The notes beneath the pieces were generated by a model. The model saw only the letters and a list, made by a program, of their open reading frames with translations, was not told the origin of the DNA and ran no database searches. The translations under genes and the position numbers were made by a program. A DNA stretch of 64,000 bases from Alopecurus myosuroides (taxonomy: Eukaryota; Streptophyta; Magnoliopsida; Poales; Poaceae): NCBI GenBank assembly GCA_028641055.1, contig CM054058.1, forward strand, positions 86,563,927-86,627,926, given 5' to 3'. Positions 22,508 through 34,800 of this stretch are shown in pieces. How positions within the stretch are numbered: the first letter of the stretch is position 1; each line of letters starts with the position of its first letter.

Positions 22508-23734
22508 TAACTATGTAGTACCTCATTGTATAGGAAACCTCATTAAGGCACATACAACGCTGGTCACTTAGGCCGACCCTAGGGTCCTAATCCGTGCGGT
22601 TACGCTCAATTAATTCCTGGCTAAGTCCGAGATGTTGGCTTGCGTCACCGCTTAAAGTTGCGTCGAGCGCTTGTCTTTTTTTTCCCTCAGAGCAAGGCTA
22701 TTTGAGGCGCTCCCTACAGCCGGGTAAACGCTTCGCGATGCAGGCAAGGGAGCTGAGCGATACATTCGAATATACTAGATTTATTTTTCTCACTTAAGCA
22801 TCTAGTTTAGCGCTCTGCATTGTACATGCTCTTACCTTTTTTATTATTTAGGTGCACCAACACCCATATAAGTCGGTTATAGGGCTTTAGTGAACGGTTA
22901 TACTTATTGAAACCAAATTCTTACATCAAAGTAGAACAAGAAAATAGAAAATTGGGACATACGCCTTGCAATAATAACTCTACTAGGTTACCCCTAAACT
23001 ATATGCTAAAAAGACCGAAAAAATGATAAGTACACAAGTCCTAGACTAGGCCTGAAAAAATAGATCTCTGAACGTTTGCAGATGATGACAAGTCCAGCCG
23101 TAGATAGTTCATTCCAATGTTAAGCTTCAAGCCATCAGCTCCAAAGAAGCATACAACGTAGGCACACGTCCACATTGCCTGATCATGATCTTTTATTTCC
23201 ACCAGATTGTGTATCGCTGTTGAAACTACCATCATCACTTGACCGGCTAACCACACCTACGATTGTAAGTGGGACGGGCGTGCCGCGAAGCCCGTCTCCC
23301 ATCCCGCCTGCAAAATCCACTTGTCTCGTTTGAGTTTAACCCGTTATCCTGTGTTTTACCCGCCAGCATAGTTATCTGCTGAATAGCCGGTGGCAATACA
23401 GAGGTACCATCCCTGCTGAGATTAGGTAGTGTACATGAGGAATTATGAAGGCACGCAGACCAACCGGATGAAATAAGTCGATTATTGAAAGAACGAACAA
23501 GGAAAAAAAATCTTAGCAAAGATATCTATCAATCAAGAAGGAGAGAAGCTCAAAGATTTATTAGAAGAGAGGCAGTTCGCTAGTCCCAACGGGTCCCATT
23601 TGTTCCACGTCCTAGTATACCCAAACTCCCGCTTATCCCGTTTGTCCCGACGGGCAAAATAGATGGGAGGCGGTGATCCCATGGCCATCCCACTTGGATC
23701 CATAACCACACCTCACTAGCAACATACCACAGAG
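22508..23734. other. Flank of the CACTA element in copy A
   Basis: No gene recognised. The stretch is repeated at about 36995-38206 in copy B, up to the identical base where the CACTA terminus starts in both, which shows that flank and element were duplicated together. Confidence 0.7.
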
Positions 23735-24090
23735 CACTGGTAGAAACCGGGCCATTTATCCCGGTTTGTAAGGCCCATGCATCCTGGTTGTGCAACCGGG
23801 ATTGGGCAGCCGGGAAAAATGCCCTCCCCCCATTCGTCCCGGTTGTCCTAGGACCCGGGATGCGTGGGTTGACCACGTGGCAGGGCGCGCAGGCAGCTAG
23901 CCAGAGGTCACTCGTCCCGGTTCTTAACATGAATCGGGATGAATGCCTCCTGAGCCGCGACAGCACTTTCGCCATTTTCTCTGCCGCAGCAGAGTTTTTT
24001 TTTCCAATTTATTGTTTTCCATTTTATTTTATGTTTTGCGATCAATTTGATTGTACGATACCCCGTCACCATACAATGATAAGGAGCCTC

Positions 24091-24290
24091 GGTGGCCCCT
24101 CCCCGGACCTCCCGGATCCCACGAGTAGAGAGGAGCATCGGTGGCCCCTCCCCGGACCTCCCAGATCTCACGAGAAGAGAGGAGACCCGGTGGCCCCTCC
24201 CCGGACCTCTCGGTTCCCACGAAAAGAGAGGAGCCTCGGTGGCCCCTCCCCGCACCTCCCGGATCCCATGATAAGAGAGCATATTAAATA
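24091..24290. repeat. 49-bp minisatellite, four units (CACTA subterminal, copy A)
   Basis: Units start with 'ggtggcccctccccggacct' at 24091, 24140, 24189 and 24238, a constant 49-bp period. The corresponding array in copy B also has four units. Confidence 0.9.
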
Positions 24291-24394
24291 AGGAATCCTT
24301 ATATTACACAATCAAAGTATCTCGAGCATATTATATGACCGCTAAATGAATTACAAAATCAAGTTCATCCAATCCCTCTGTAAGGGCGATAGTA

Positions 24395-26467
24395 TTCTCC
24401 TTACATTTAGGACCAGTGCATCTAAGAAGCCAGCAATTTCCTTTTGAATTTCTCGTATGCGGTCCCTTGGTTGAAGACCGTCCGGCATCCATTCGATCTA
24501 GTATAAAGAAGAGTGGTCAATATATATTAATGAAACTAAGTAACTACAATAGATGGTAATAAGACAAAATTGATGGCTGACGTACATTAAGTTTGTGTAA
24601 ATCTCTTCCCTTATCACAAATCGTCTGACGAATGAACTCGGAGACGTAGTATCCACACAAGTTATTCCCGTCTCCCTGTTGCACGCAATTTACAAGAACA
24701 TGGTTTCAATCAAAATAGTAATCAAGCATTATAATGGTATCGAAACTAGAATTAAGGAGTTGTGCGGATATAGATAGTAATACTTACTTGCAAATTTTCA
24801 AATATAAGATGCGATTTCCATTCACCCCTAGCCTTTTTGTGAACCGTTTACAAGAGCTGCCCGGCAAAGAAAAAGTATAAAAGCATTTATTAATTACTTG
24901 ATATCATAAAATGAAACAAAGTAGTCGATATAGTGCCATATATAAAGATTGAAATTACCGCTGGATCATTTCCTTCATGTCCGCCCAGACCTCTAGGGGT
25001 TTACGTTTTGGGTCCATTACCAGTACTTTTTCTTTGTCAGTTTGAAAGATTAGCAGAATAAAGTGGAATCTGCACACACATATCTCATCAATCATACACT
25101 GAACATCGAGTAAGGAAAACATATTGTGTACAAGACATGAACACTCACCCGAAGTTATAAGGAAATAGGATTTCCCTTTTGTATTCTTGAAACTTTAATG
25201 CCTTCATAATATTATCTTATGTATCCTTGCGAGCTAGCTCAAGAGTCTTATGATTAACAAAATATGGGCCAATGAACCCAATGTCATAGATTTGTCCTCT
25301 TTTGCGTTCGAGAATCTTCTTTCTGAAATTATAATATAGTGAGTACTATATGAATGCAATGAACGAGGTGAGCTAGCTAGAGACTTAATTACATAAATAA
25401 ATACTTACAGACAACATGCATTAAGGATAGATTTGCCGAGGGCCTTCTGCTAGAATAACTGAAACAATTCATCATAATGAATCGGAACCACTACATATCC
25501 ATGCCCGTAATGATCGTCTCTAACTTCCAACACTATCAAGTCTCGAGATTCCCAAGAGGCTTCCATATACCAATTATGCACACTTTGCATTTTTGTTGGT
25601 AGATTCTTTTCCTCCCCGGTTCCGACGAGAGGATTCCCGTGCTGGTATTTGTACTCACATTCAGAAGAGGGGGAGTAGTCTAATGATTGGATGTATTGAG
25701 AAATGGACATACCCGCAGCAGCGGCCCCTTCTTCGTACATTTCAATAAATTCTGGATCAATTTGCTTGTTTGCAGGAGTGCTCGGCCCCACCTCGGTATT
25801 GGAAAACACTTTGAGAAGAGAGATGAATTGTTTTTACCGCTTTTCCTGCTTGCGCTACTACTCTTCGACCGCACAATTTCCTGGCGTGACTTCAGAATAG
25901 AGAGGTCATAGTATGATGACAGCCTCGGCTCGGGTTGACGAAGGGTCTTTACCATTTTCCACGCTTGTTATACCTCTTCATCGGTGTTTGGGAAATTTGG
26001 CTTTTTCTGCTCCTTCGGCTTACATTTACATGCCTCGTATTCGTTCTTTTGTGATCTCCTGGGTTTGCTCTGGAGTATAACCGTAAGGTAACTTGGGTAA
26101 CTCCTTTGGTACCTTTGGGAGGGGAGACCATCGACGTTTCCGTGATTTTTATGACTCCCCAGAGATGCGGTTGTACTTCTCCGCTTTTCGCAGCCCTGAG
26201 ACTTGGTGTGCAGATACGACTAACGTGGCGGCGTAGATGACTGTGCTCGAGATGGCATGCACGGCGGAGACGGCAAATACGAATGTTGCGCTGGAGATTG
26301 GTGCAGAGCCGATGGCCTTGGCGTCTTACTTGGAAGCACAATGTGTCCCTTTAGCTATAGAACGGTCAACTTCTTGGCGTCTCCGAGTTCAGTCACCTCT
26401 CTGTCTTCACCTTTAGGGAATTCAAGCTTCACCCGCTCGAATCCATTGACAACTTCATCCACCCCGA
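24395..26467 (-). pseudogene. CACTA second gene, C-terminal half with Ulp1/C48 protease domain, copy A
   Basis: Read on the minus strand. The middle part (26467-25450) is Lys-rich with PNFPNTDEEV and the stretch ending VRDDHYGHGYVVVPIH. Several short exons with splice-like borders follow. The protease triad of the Ulp1/C48 family is visible: His in FHFIL (codon 25063-25065), Asp in VMDP (25012-25014) and Cys in NLCGYY (24655-24657). PYNFG at about 25150 ends at a GTGAGT donor. The C-terminal helix motif REIQKEIAGFL lies near 24450. Several frame changes are seen in 25.7-26.3 kb, so it is probably non-functional. Proteins of this type occur as the second gene of grass CACTA elements; their substrate is unknown. 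Confidence 0.75.
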
Positions 26468-27095
26468 TGATACGTCGAAAACGTATCTCTTTTTTCGAAC
26501 AGTTTTTTTTTTATCGTTTTCCTCCAAACTTGTGAGTTTTGGATACCACTAACACGGCCTAATGCTGTTTTCAGCAGAATTACCTTGGTTCCTCGTTTTT
26601 GTATAGAAAAATCAACTTTCGGGAATTTCCCAAAAAGACCCCATTGGCCCTAAACACAAGAAGACCCCGGGAGCCAGAAGGAGACCCGGAGAGGGGCCAG
26701 GAGGTGGCTAAACCACCCCCGGTGCCCCTAGGTGCGCCACCTGGTGGTGTGGGCCACCCAGGAACCCCCTCGGGATCCCCTTTCGACTACATAATTCCTT
26801 CAACCCTAAAATGCAAGGGGGGTTCATCATATTCCCCAGAAACACATGAGAGGGCCGCCAACACCCAGAAACTCAATTCGGGGATCAGAAGTTCCTGTTC
26901 TGGCACCCTGCCGGGATGGGGATTCAAAGGAGATCATCACCATCGACCCCGCCACTCCTTCTCCATCAACTATCCATGTTTCCCCCGTCCATGAGTGAGT
27001 AAACCCCTATGTAGGCTGAGAGGGATGGAAGGGATTGGATGAGATTGATCATGTAATAATGCCAGATTGTTAGGGCATAGTGCCTAGTATCCATT

Positions 27096-28143
27096 GTTAC
27101 AGCTCGTTTGGATATTTTCTTTGAGGCTAGGTATTGGGCATTCGGAACTTTGGGGGCCGAATACAGCGAATACTACTGTTTGGTAGCGCTAGTTATTTGC
27201 GTGAGGCATTGGGCCTCGATATCAAGCCACTCGCGCGGAGGGAGGAAAACGCCCAAGACCAATCTCCACCAAGTTCTCTCTACATCGCTCGTCATTCGCC
27301 TTTCATCGCTCCCGTACGCCTGAACAAGCAGGGCGGCGGCCGCAAGTAAGTCCCCCATCCCCGCGCCCTCCCCATTGAGCGGCATCGGCCGGTGGCGGAG
27401 ACTGCTGGTGAGTCCCCCGTCCCTGCGCCCTCCCATCGATCAGCAATGGTCGGTGGCGGCCCCAGGTGAGTCCCACGTCCCAGCGCCCTCACTATCGAGC
27501 GGTAGCGGCCGGCGGCGGCAGCCCCAGGTGAGTCCCCCATCCCTGAGCCCTCCCTACCGAGCGGCAGCCGGCGGCGGCGCCCGCCCTCTCTCCCTCCCCA
27601 CCTGAAATCTCTTATTCATCTCCCTCCTTTCTGCATATGTAGCCCGTCCCCTCCATGGCGTTGGACTTCGGCAGTTCGGTCAGTTCGGTCGGCTGTTGTA
27701 ACCTGGCGGTCTCCTTCCACCAAGTTGCCAAGCTGCGTACGAGTGGCTGGGATCCCCGTACATGCGTTAATGCCCAGCATGTGTTTGCGTTTGTGTCTAG
27801 CAAAGAGAACTGTGCTTCATGTACCGATGATTTTTTGCAGGTACCGATGATTCAAGTTCTCTGATCATGTGTGGCTATCAGAATCCTGTGTGGCATATGT
27901 TATAGAGAAAATATTTTTACAGATGTATTCAACAGTATAATGATCATAGTCTGGTACAATTGCAATTCCTCATTTTGACCATCCAAACAACATTTTTCAT
28001 TCAACCTCAATATCAAGTTTGGATTTTGAATAGCTAAACATCCAAACAGAAATGTTGACATTGAATCTCAATATCAATACCATATGATATTGACATTGAA
28101 CCCAATTCAATGCCAAGGCTCCCAATGCAAACATCCAAACGGA
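27096..28143. mobile_element. Putative non-autonomous DNA element in the solo LTR
   Basis: Left end GTTACAGCTCGTTTGGATA; right end, reverse complement, TCCGTTTGGATGTTTGC. They share CGTTTGGAT as a short inverted repeat. CCATT occurs on both sides (27091-27095 and 28144-28148) and could be the TSD. The left half is GC-rich with a 60-bp tandem repeat and exon-like sequence (27655-27863 is open); the right half is A/T-rich with internal 'catccaaaca' repeats. The superfamily is uncertain (hAT- or Mutator-like). Confidence 0.5.
27343..27600 (+). repeat. 60-bp tandem repeat, each unit with a splice-donor motif
   Basis: About four units of 58-62 bp (starting near 27345, 27408, 27466 and 27528), each containing AAGTAAGT or GGTGAGT followed by 'ccc...ccctgcgccctccc' and 'gagcggcagcggccggcggcgg'-like sequence. 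A last unit lacks the donor. Confidence 0.85.
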
Positions 28144-28913
28144 CCATTAGTGTTTTCTACCGTTGCTGCAACTTGTTATGCTTAATGCTTGTCACTAGGG
28201 CCCGAGTGCCATGATTTCAGATCGGAAAACGTTATTGTTTCATGACTATAATTATGTTTCTTGATCATACCTGCAAGTTGTTTACACACATTGTTGTCTG
28301 GAACCCAAGGCCCCAAAGTCACAGAAATTGGGACAACCGGAGGCGATGGCTGTGATGTGAGGATCACATGTGTTCACGGAGTGTTAATGCTTTGCTCCGG
28401 TGATTTATTAAAAGGAGCACCTTAATTACCAGTAGTTTCCCTAGAGGCCCAACTGCCACGGGATGGTAGGACAAAAGATGTTGTGCAAGTTTCTCATTGC
28501 GAGCACGTATGACTATATTGGAACACATGCCTATGGTTTTCCTACATGTTTGATACTTTATTATTATTATCTGCAATGCCCACGTTATTATTATTACATG
28601 ACCCTTGTTATCCATGCAACACCCGTTCATCCATTCCCTCTATGCCTATGGACTCCCATCCTGCTTTTATCCGCGATTGCTACTTCTGTTACTATTTTAA
28701 TACTGCTGGTATTTTATTTCTAGTACTGCTATAAAACTGTTACCACTGATAAATTGTTGCGAGCAAGTCTACTTTTGGGTCCAGCTGAATTGACAACTCA
28801 GTTGTTAAGGCATATAAATATTCCTTGGCTCCCCTTGCGTCGAATCAATAATTTTGGGTTTTACTTCCCTCAAAGACTATTGCGATCCCCTATACTTGTG
28901 GGTCATCACCCGA

Positions 28914-30003
28914 CAACAGGGTAGCCCCGTGGAACCGGAAGACTAAGGTGAGTTGGTTCAGTGCCAATTGGTAAGGCATAGTTGACCGCCGCCTTAATGG
29001 TTATGTTGTTGACAACTTTCACATGGAGCTCACAATTTTTTATCTCCGTGATATCATCCACCGGGTGCATCATGAGCGCTGCCTCATCACCCTGCAGCTA
29101 CGTGGAAGGAACGCTGCTTTTCCAATTAGATTGTGCAGTGCCGGTAGCATCGACTACAACTTCTATCACGTGTGGTAGGCCGGTAGTACCTTGCTACTGA
29201 CTAAGTATGTCAATTTGCTCATGTGCTGCTTCAGTGCTATCTCCTGCGTCCACTTTATCTGTTCTTCAAGTTTACGCCTCTAGTCTTCCTGACTCACTGC
29301 TTCAGCTGCCTCCAAGTCCTTTCTCCTCTGATGGCTTCTATCAAGATATTTCTTATTGTGCTCCGCAAACCCATATTTCCACGGAACTCCACCTGGTGTG
29401 CTTCGTGTATGCCCTACATGTTGCTTATTCTTAAGGGTGCGTGTGAGCTCGTCGTTCTCTCTATCTGGCTAGAACCTGCCCACTTTAACATCCTTTATTG
29501 TGTTTCTAAAATCTTCGATGGGTAGAGGATTTTTTTCATGCCTTCTATTATAGATGCAGTTCTCTTCTTCGTCCAACGTGGCCCCATGCCTGTAAAACCA
29601 AGACCTTTCCTGCTCGGCCCACATGAATGGCTCTGGAGTGATACCCTTGCCAAGCATGTCATTCTCTCGCTTCTCCCACTTGGGCATGCTACCCTTGTAG
29701 CCAGCTTGCCCCATAACATGGTGATATACCTTTTTAGCGGCGTTTCTCTGATTTGTTGCATACCTTATCAGAGCATCATCTGACTGCTTGCACTTCACAA
29801 AATCTTCCCATAAGGGTTTTATTTTCTCATACACTCTAGTGAAATCTAGAGTCTTACCTTTCTTGATAAAGTCAAGGTGCAATCTTTCCTTCCAGTTGCT
29901 GAATTGCTGGGCCATCTTTTTAAGAGTCCACGCCTTGACCTTTTTCACTAACTCAATTTTCTTTTTATTAGAATCCTCTTCATTCTCATCCACCTCATTC
30001 TGA
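28914..30003 (-). pseudogene. CACTA second gene, N-terminal part (Transposase_24 and DUF8039-like), copy A
   Basis: The minus strand is open from 29993 to 29469 and earlier reads into the duplication border. Motifs WKERLHLDFIKKG, YEKIKPLWEDFV, YHHVMGQAGYKGSMPKW and MWAEQERSWFYRHGA fit the Transposase_24 (Ptta/En/Spm) family. Downstream (29460-28914) are a coiled, Glu/Gln-rich linker and a DUF8039-like stretch (CELHVKVVNNITIKA, near 29010) with frame changes. The gene is cut on its 3' side by the solo LTR at 26468-28908 and on its 5' side by the duplication junction. Confidence 0.75.
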
Positions 30004-30254
30004 TCAAGTACGATAATATATCTGGATGTTGTCTATAAGACAATCCCATGTTATCTATAGCCTAGCTACAAACATTAGTTATAAGGATGTACTACTTTAT
30101 CAATGCATGTCCTATCTGCCACTCTCACATAGTGCATAGGAGCATGCGGCTGGCTCTTGCAAGAGATCTCGCTTTCATTCTCTCTCCTATTCTCTATACT
30201 CCAACTAAGCACAAATATATTAGTTAAATTCTTACAGCCTGTACTTCCTCTAAG
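30004..30254. mobile_element. MITE-like element, copy B (left end altered)
   Basis: Matches 20416-20668 closely from about 30017 on; the first 15-20 bp are diverged and coincide with the duplication junction. Downstream sequence is shared with copy A, so this is not an independent insertion. Confidence 0.55.
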
Positions 30255-30281
30255 TGCAGGTAGATGATGAGATGCGACATG

Positions 30282-31259
30282 TGTGGGAAATATGAGCAAT
30301 TTACCACATAGTTTAATAAATAAAATCAGTAGGTAAAACAACACTATAATTGCAAGAGTCATTCGAATTTCCAGAGAGTAGGCAAAAGGCATGCATAGTA
30401 GTGAATTTGGGGAAATCAAGTCTATTCCAATTGCTAGAACTAGGAACTCTAGTAGGATCTGAAACATGAGAATTAACAGAGAAGACATGAGTACATACTG
30501 GACATGAACTGGTGCAGCAGCGGTGCCGTTGTTGACCGCAGTAGCGGAGACGTTGTTGACGTTGTCGCCCATGTCGTCGAAGAGACGTCGACTTCCGGGA
30601 AGAAGTCGTCGTTCGGGAAGATGTCGGCGTCGTCCGTGATGAAGAAGGCAGTAATCGCGCAGAGCGCTCCCCCAAAACCTTATCGCCCTTCTCCCGTACA
30701 GGACTCGAAGTAGCGCGGTTTTGGAGGCCTACTGTCCCGACCGGCGGTGCACGCCGCAGGCCAGGATGGGGAAGAATTGAGCGGTGGCGCAAGGTTCTGG
30801 AACGAGGAGGCAGTATCTGTTGTGCGTATCTCTGGAGAGGAGCGACCTCTTGTTTTATAGGCAGTAGCCGAAGCTGAGCGGTCTCCGTAATCAAAACCCA
30901 CTGAGTAAAACGTTTCAAATTCTTGCGCCTGTTCATATTCTAATTCATGCGTGTGGAAAAATAAAGAGAGAGAGGCTCTCGGCTCGAGGCATTCCCACAA
31001 CCCGAGGCGCGCGCGCGCGTCGGGACAAGGCGGGCGGCGGAGGAGGAGCACGTGTGTAGTCATCTCCTTCTCATGCTCATACAACAAGTGGAAAGGCCTC
31101 CCTTATAAACAAGTAAAAATTCCACTCAACTAGCAATGTGGGACTAAACATTTGTCCCACCTCTTGCCATACACGAATGGGCCAAGTGGGCCTCTAGGAT
31201 TTATTAGGAATTTCTGGAATATTAAATGGGCTGGTCCATTTTGGCCAAAATTCCAACGA
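30282..31259 (-). repeat. 3' LTR of Copia 3
   Basis: The minus strand starts CGTTGGAATTTTGG (TG mutated to CG) and ends ATATTTCCCACA, 978 bp. It includes a (gc)n-rich stretch near 31010 and the leader-like open frame starting at ATG 30572. Confidence 0.88.
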
Positions 31260-31268
31260 TCCCCCACC
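31260..31268 (-). other. Polypurine tract of Copia 3
   Basis: The minus strand reads GTGGGGGAT directly before the 3' LTR, the expected place for plus-strand priming. Confidence 0.7.
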
Positions 31269-31811
31269 AGATCCCAGAGGCACACGAAATTTGCCTTTGG
31301 TTCCAAAACATTGTTTTATATACCGATGCTTCAGTGGAGACTGTGAATTTGAACTTCCACCTAGAACTCTATGCTACACTAGTAAGCAACTTGGACAGTG
31401 GACTGCGCCTTGAACTGCAAGTTTTGTGCGAACCTAGTTTCACACAAAGCCTTGATCGATACTAGGCTGCCGCAGGACTTCCCCGCGGGTGGAGCTTATG
31501 CGTCATACTCCTTGACCTTTCATGAGTTTATTAGAGAGCACCCAACTCTCATGGACTGCGACGTTTGACAGTCAGACTCACATAGGTGTGTTCTTCAAAA
31601 GATGTTCTGCAGGACAACATCTCTGTAAATAAGCCACTTAGAACACATTAAGATAAACATCAACCTGCCTTGCAGAGTAGGAGAGTATTGCATCTTCATG
31701 GAGTGGTATGAAAAGTAGGGATACTCTCCTCTCAGTAGATCAACAGCTTGTCTCCCGATTCTAATTCACGGGATCTTCGATCACATAGGGTAGGTTGCCA
31801 CAGTGAACAAC

Positions 31812-34800
31812 TTATATTGTGGGTCTCATACCCATCTCCTTTGATGCATTATCTATCACGTTACGTGATAGACCCTTTGTGAAGGGGTCTTCCAAATTTT
31901 TAGATGTATGGATATAATCCAATGCAATAATTCCGGAGTTTCTCATTTTTCTGACAGATTTTAGTCTCCTCTTCACATGCCTTGATGACTTCATATTTTC
32001 CTTAGAACTGTTTACTTTGATGATCAGAGTTTGATTATCACAGTTCATCGGGATAGCGGGTATAGGTTTTTCAACCACCGGTAAGTCCATCAAGAGCTGT
32101 CTCAGCCACTCTGCTTCAACAGTGGCTGTGTCCAATGATGTGAGTTCTACTTACATAGTTGACTTCGTTAAGATGGTATGCTTGCAAGACTTCCAAGAAA
32201 CAGCGCCACCACCAAGTGTAAATACATATCCACTATTGGCCTTTATCTCATCAGCGTCAGATATCCAATTTGAATCACTATAATCCTCAAGTACCCTTGG
32301 GTACCCAGAATAGTGAATCCCATAGCTCGCAGTGCCTGTCAAATAGCGCATGATTCTCTCAAGAGCGCGCCAATGATCATCGTCCGGATTTGAAACAAAT
32401 CGGCTAAGTTTGCTCACATCATACGCGATGTCAGGCCTTGTAGTGCTAGTTAAATACATAAGCGAGCCAATAATATCTAAGTCGATACTTTGCAATTCTT
32501 CTGTTTTTACGAAGTAGCACACTAGGATCATATGGAGTTGGTAAAGGCTTGCAATCGCTATACCCAAAACGACTCAAGATCTTCTCCACATAGTGAGATT
32601 GAAGCAGTGTTATCCCACCATTCTCATCTCTCAGTAATGTGATGTTAAGGATAACATCAGCCACTCCTAGATCTTTCATCTCAAAACAGTGAGATAGGAA
32701 ACTCTTGACCTCTTCAATCACTTTGAGGTTAGTCCAAAGATTAGTATGTCATCAACATACAAACAAAGAATGACTCCTTCGCCCCCACCATGGAGATAGT
32801 ACATGCATTTGTCAGCTTCATTTACAGCAAAACCTGCTGCAGTCAAAGTTCTTTCGAACTTCTCATGCCACTGCTTAGGCGCTTGTTTAAGTCCATATAA
32901 AGATTTTAGCAATTTGCACACCTTTCCTTCCTGACCATTTACCACGAATCTATCTGGCTGGTCCATGTAAATTTCCTCTTCCAACTCTCCATTTAGAAAA
33001 GCGGTCTTAACATCCATTTGATGAACGAGAAGACCATGTGAAGCAGCCAGCGAAAGTAGTACTCGAATGGTGGTCAGGCGTGCTACAGGTGAGTAAGTAT
33101 CAAAGAAATCTTCACCTTTCTTTTGAGTATAACCCTTGTCCACAAGCCGTGCCTTGTACTACTCAATACTACCATCAGGCCTAAGCTTCTTCTTGAACAC
33201 CCACTTGCATCCTACAGGTTTGCACCCGTAAGGACGATTAGTGATTTCCCAAGTTCCATTAGCCAAAATGGAATCCATCTCACTACGGACGGCTTCCTTC
33301 CAATAGTCAGCATCTGGAGATGCATAGGCCTCTGAAATAGAACTGGGAGTATCATCCACGAGGTATACAATGAAATCATTACCAAAGGAATTTGCATTCC
33401 TCTGTCTCTTGCTTATTTTGGGAGTTTCACTGTTGTCCTCCATAGGATTTTCAACGTGTTCCATCGAAATGGTGGGTTCAGGAAATGGAACTAATTATTG
33501 ACTTGATGAATTAGGATTCTCCTGATGTGATGAGGTAGACATATCCTTCATAGGAAAAATGTCCTCAAAGAAAGGCGCATCATTTGACTCCATAATTGTA
33601 CGAACACGCATGTCAGACACATCGGATTTTATGACCAAGAATCTATAGCCAATGCTATGAAAATTATATCCCAGAAAAACACAATCCACAGTGTTTGGTC
33701 CAACCTTGCGCTTCTTAGGGAATGGAACATTGACTAACGCCAAACAACCCCAAGGTCGTAGGTAAGAGAGTTTTAATCTTTTCTTCTCCCATTCCTCAAA
33801 TGGAGTTATCTCTTTGTCTTTTGTAGGAACTCGGTTTAGGACATGACACGCTGTCATAATAGCCTCCCCCACCATGCCTTGGTAAGGCCCGATGTATCTA
33901 ACATGACGTTAACCAAATCTGTTAGAGTATGGTTCTTTCTTTCAGCCACCCCATTTGACTGAGGTGAATAGGGAGGCGTCCTCTCATGAATTATACCATG
34001 TTCCGCACAAAAGGAATCAAACTCGTTGGAAAAATACTCTCCACCCTGATCAGACCTTAGCCTCTTAATTTTTCGATCAATTTGGTTTTCTGCTTCAGCT
34101 TTATAGATCTTGAAGAAACTCAAAGCTTCATCTTTTGATTTCAGAATAAACACATGACAATATTTGGTGGAGTCATCAATTAACGTCATGAAATATTTCT
34201 TTCCACCTTTTGTTAACACACCATTCATTTCATAGAGATCAGAATGTATGAGCTCTAGTGGTGCCAGATTTCTCGCCTCTGCAGTTTTATGGGACTTGCG
34301 AGGTTGCTTAGCCTTCACACACACTCGGCACTTAGAACCCTTAATAGGTGTGAAGTGGGGAATTAAGCTCAATTTGGATAGTCGTGTCATGCAGCTAAAA
34401 CTGATGTGACAAAGACATGAATGCCATAAATTTGATTCATTGTTGCAAACATGATTTACAACGTAATTACAGACATCAGTCAAAGATAAACGAAACAAAC
34501 CACCACATTCATAGTCTTTACCAACAAAGGTTCCAAACTTGGATACTACAAATTTATCCGACTCAAAGAAAAGCTTGTAGCCATCTCTACACATAAGAGA
34601 ACCGCTAACAAGATTCTTATTTATAGAGGGCACATAATTCACGTTCTTCATCGTACAGTATTCCCCGAAGGAAACTTCAGATCGACCGTACCAACACCGC
34701 AAACAGAAGCATGTGAGTCGTTGCCCATCAGCACAGAAGAAGTTCCTGCTGCCTGATAAGAAGAGAACATGGAAATATCAGAACATACATGTACATTGAC

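Larger units (their letters stand above)
26468..28908 (+). mobile_element. Solo LTR with TSD CCCGA, carrying a nested DNA element
   Basis: It starts TGATACGTCGAAAACGTATC and ends CTTGTGGGTCATCA. The 5-bp repeat CCCGA flanks it (26463-26467 and 28909-28913), and copy B has the empty site with a single CCCGA (near 47490). Without the nested insert the LTR is about 1.39 kb. No internal region or primer site is present. It interrupts the DUF8039-like part of the CACTA gene. Confidence 0.9.
20412..30003. repeat. Tandem duplication, copy A
   Basis: From the MITE to the middle of a CACTA gene, the same sequence recurs in the same order and orientation at 30004-48253. After removal of the later insertions (CACTA 20875-22507; solo LTR 26468-28908) the part comparable with B (to about 29690) is about 5.2 kb. 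Identity judged by eye is roughly 90-95% over the first 250 bp. The right edge lies inside the coding sequence of the CACTA gene. Confidence 0.88.
23735..30003 (-). mobile_element. CACTA element (Ulp1-carrying), 3' part, copy A
   Basis: The outer end is CACTGGTAGAAACCGGGCC at 23735, a CACTA-type terminus, followed by inverted 'cccggttg'-type subterminal repeats and a 49-bp minisatellite. Genes run on the minus strand toward this end. The other end is missing: copy A stops at about 30003 inside the coding region, where copy B begins. A solo LTR interrupts it. Confidence 0.75.
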
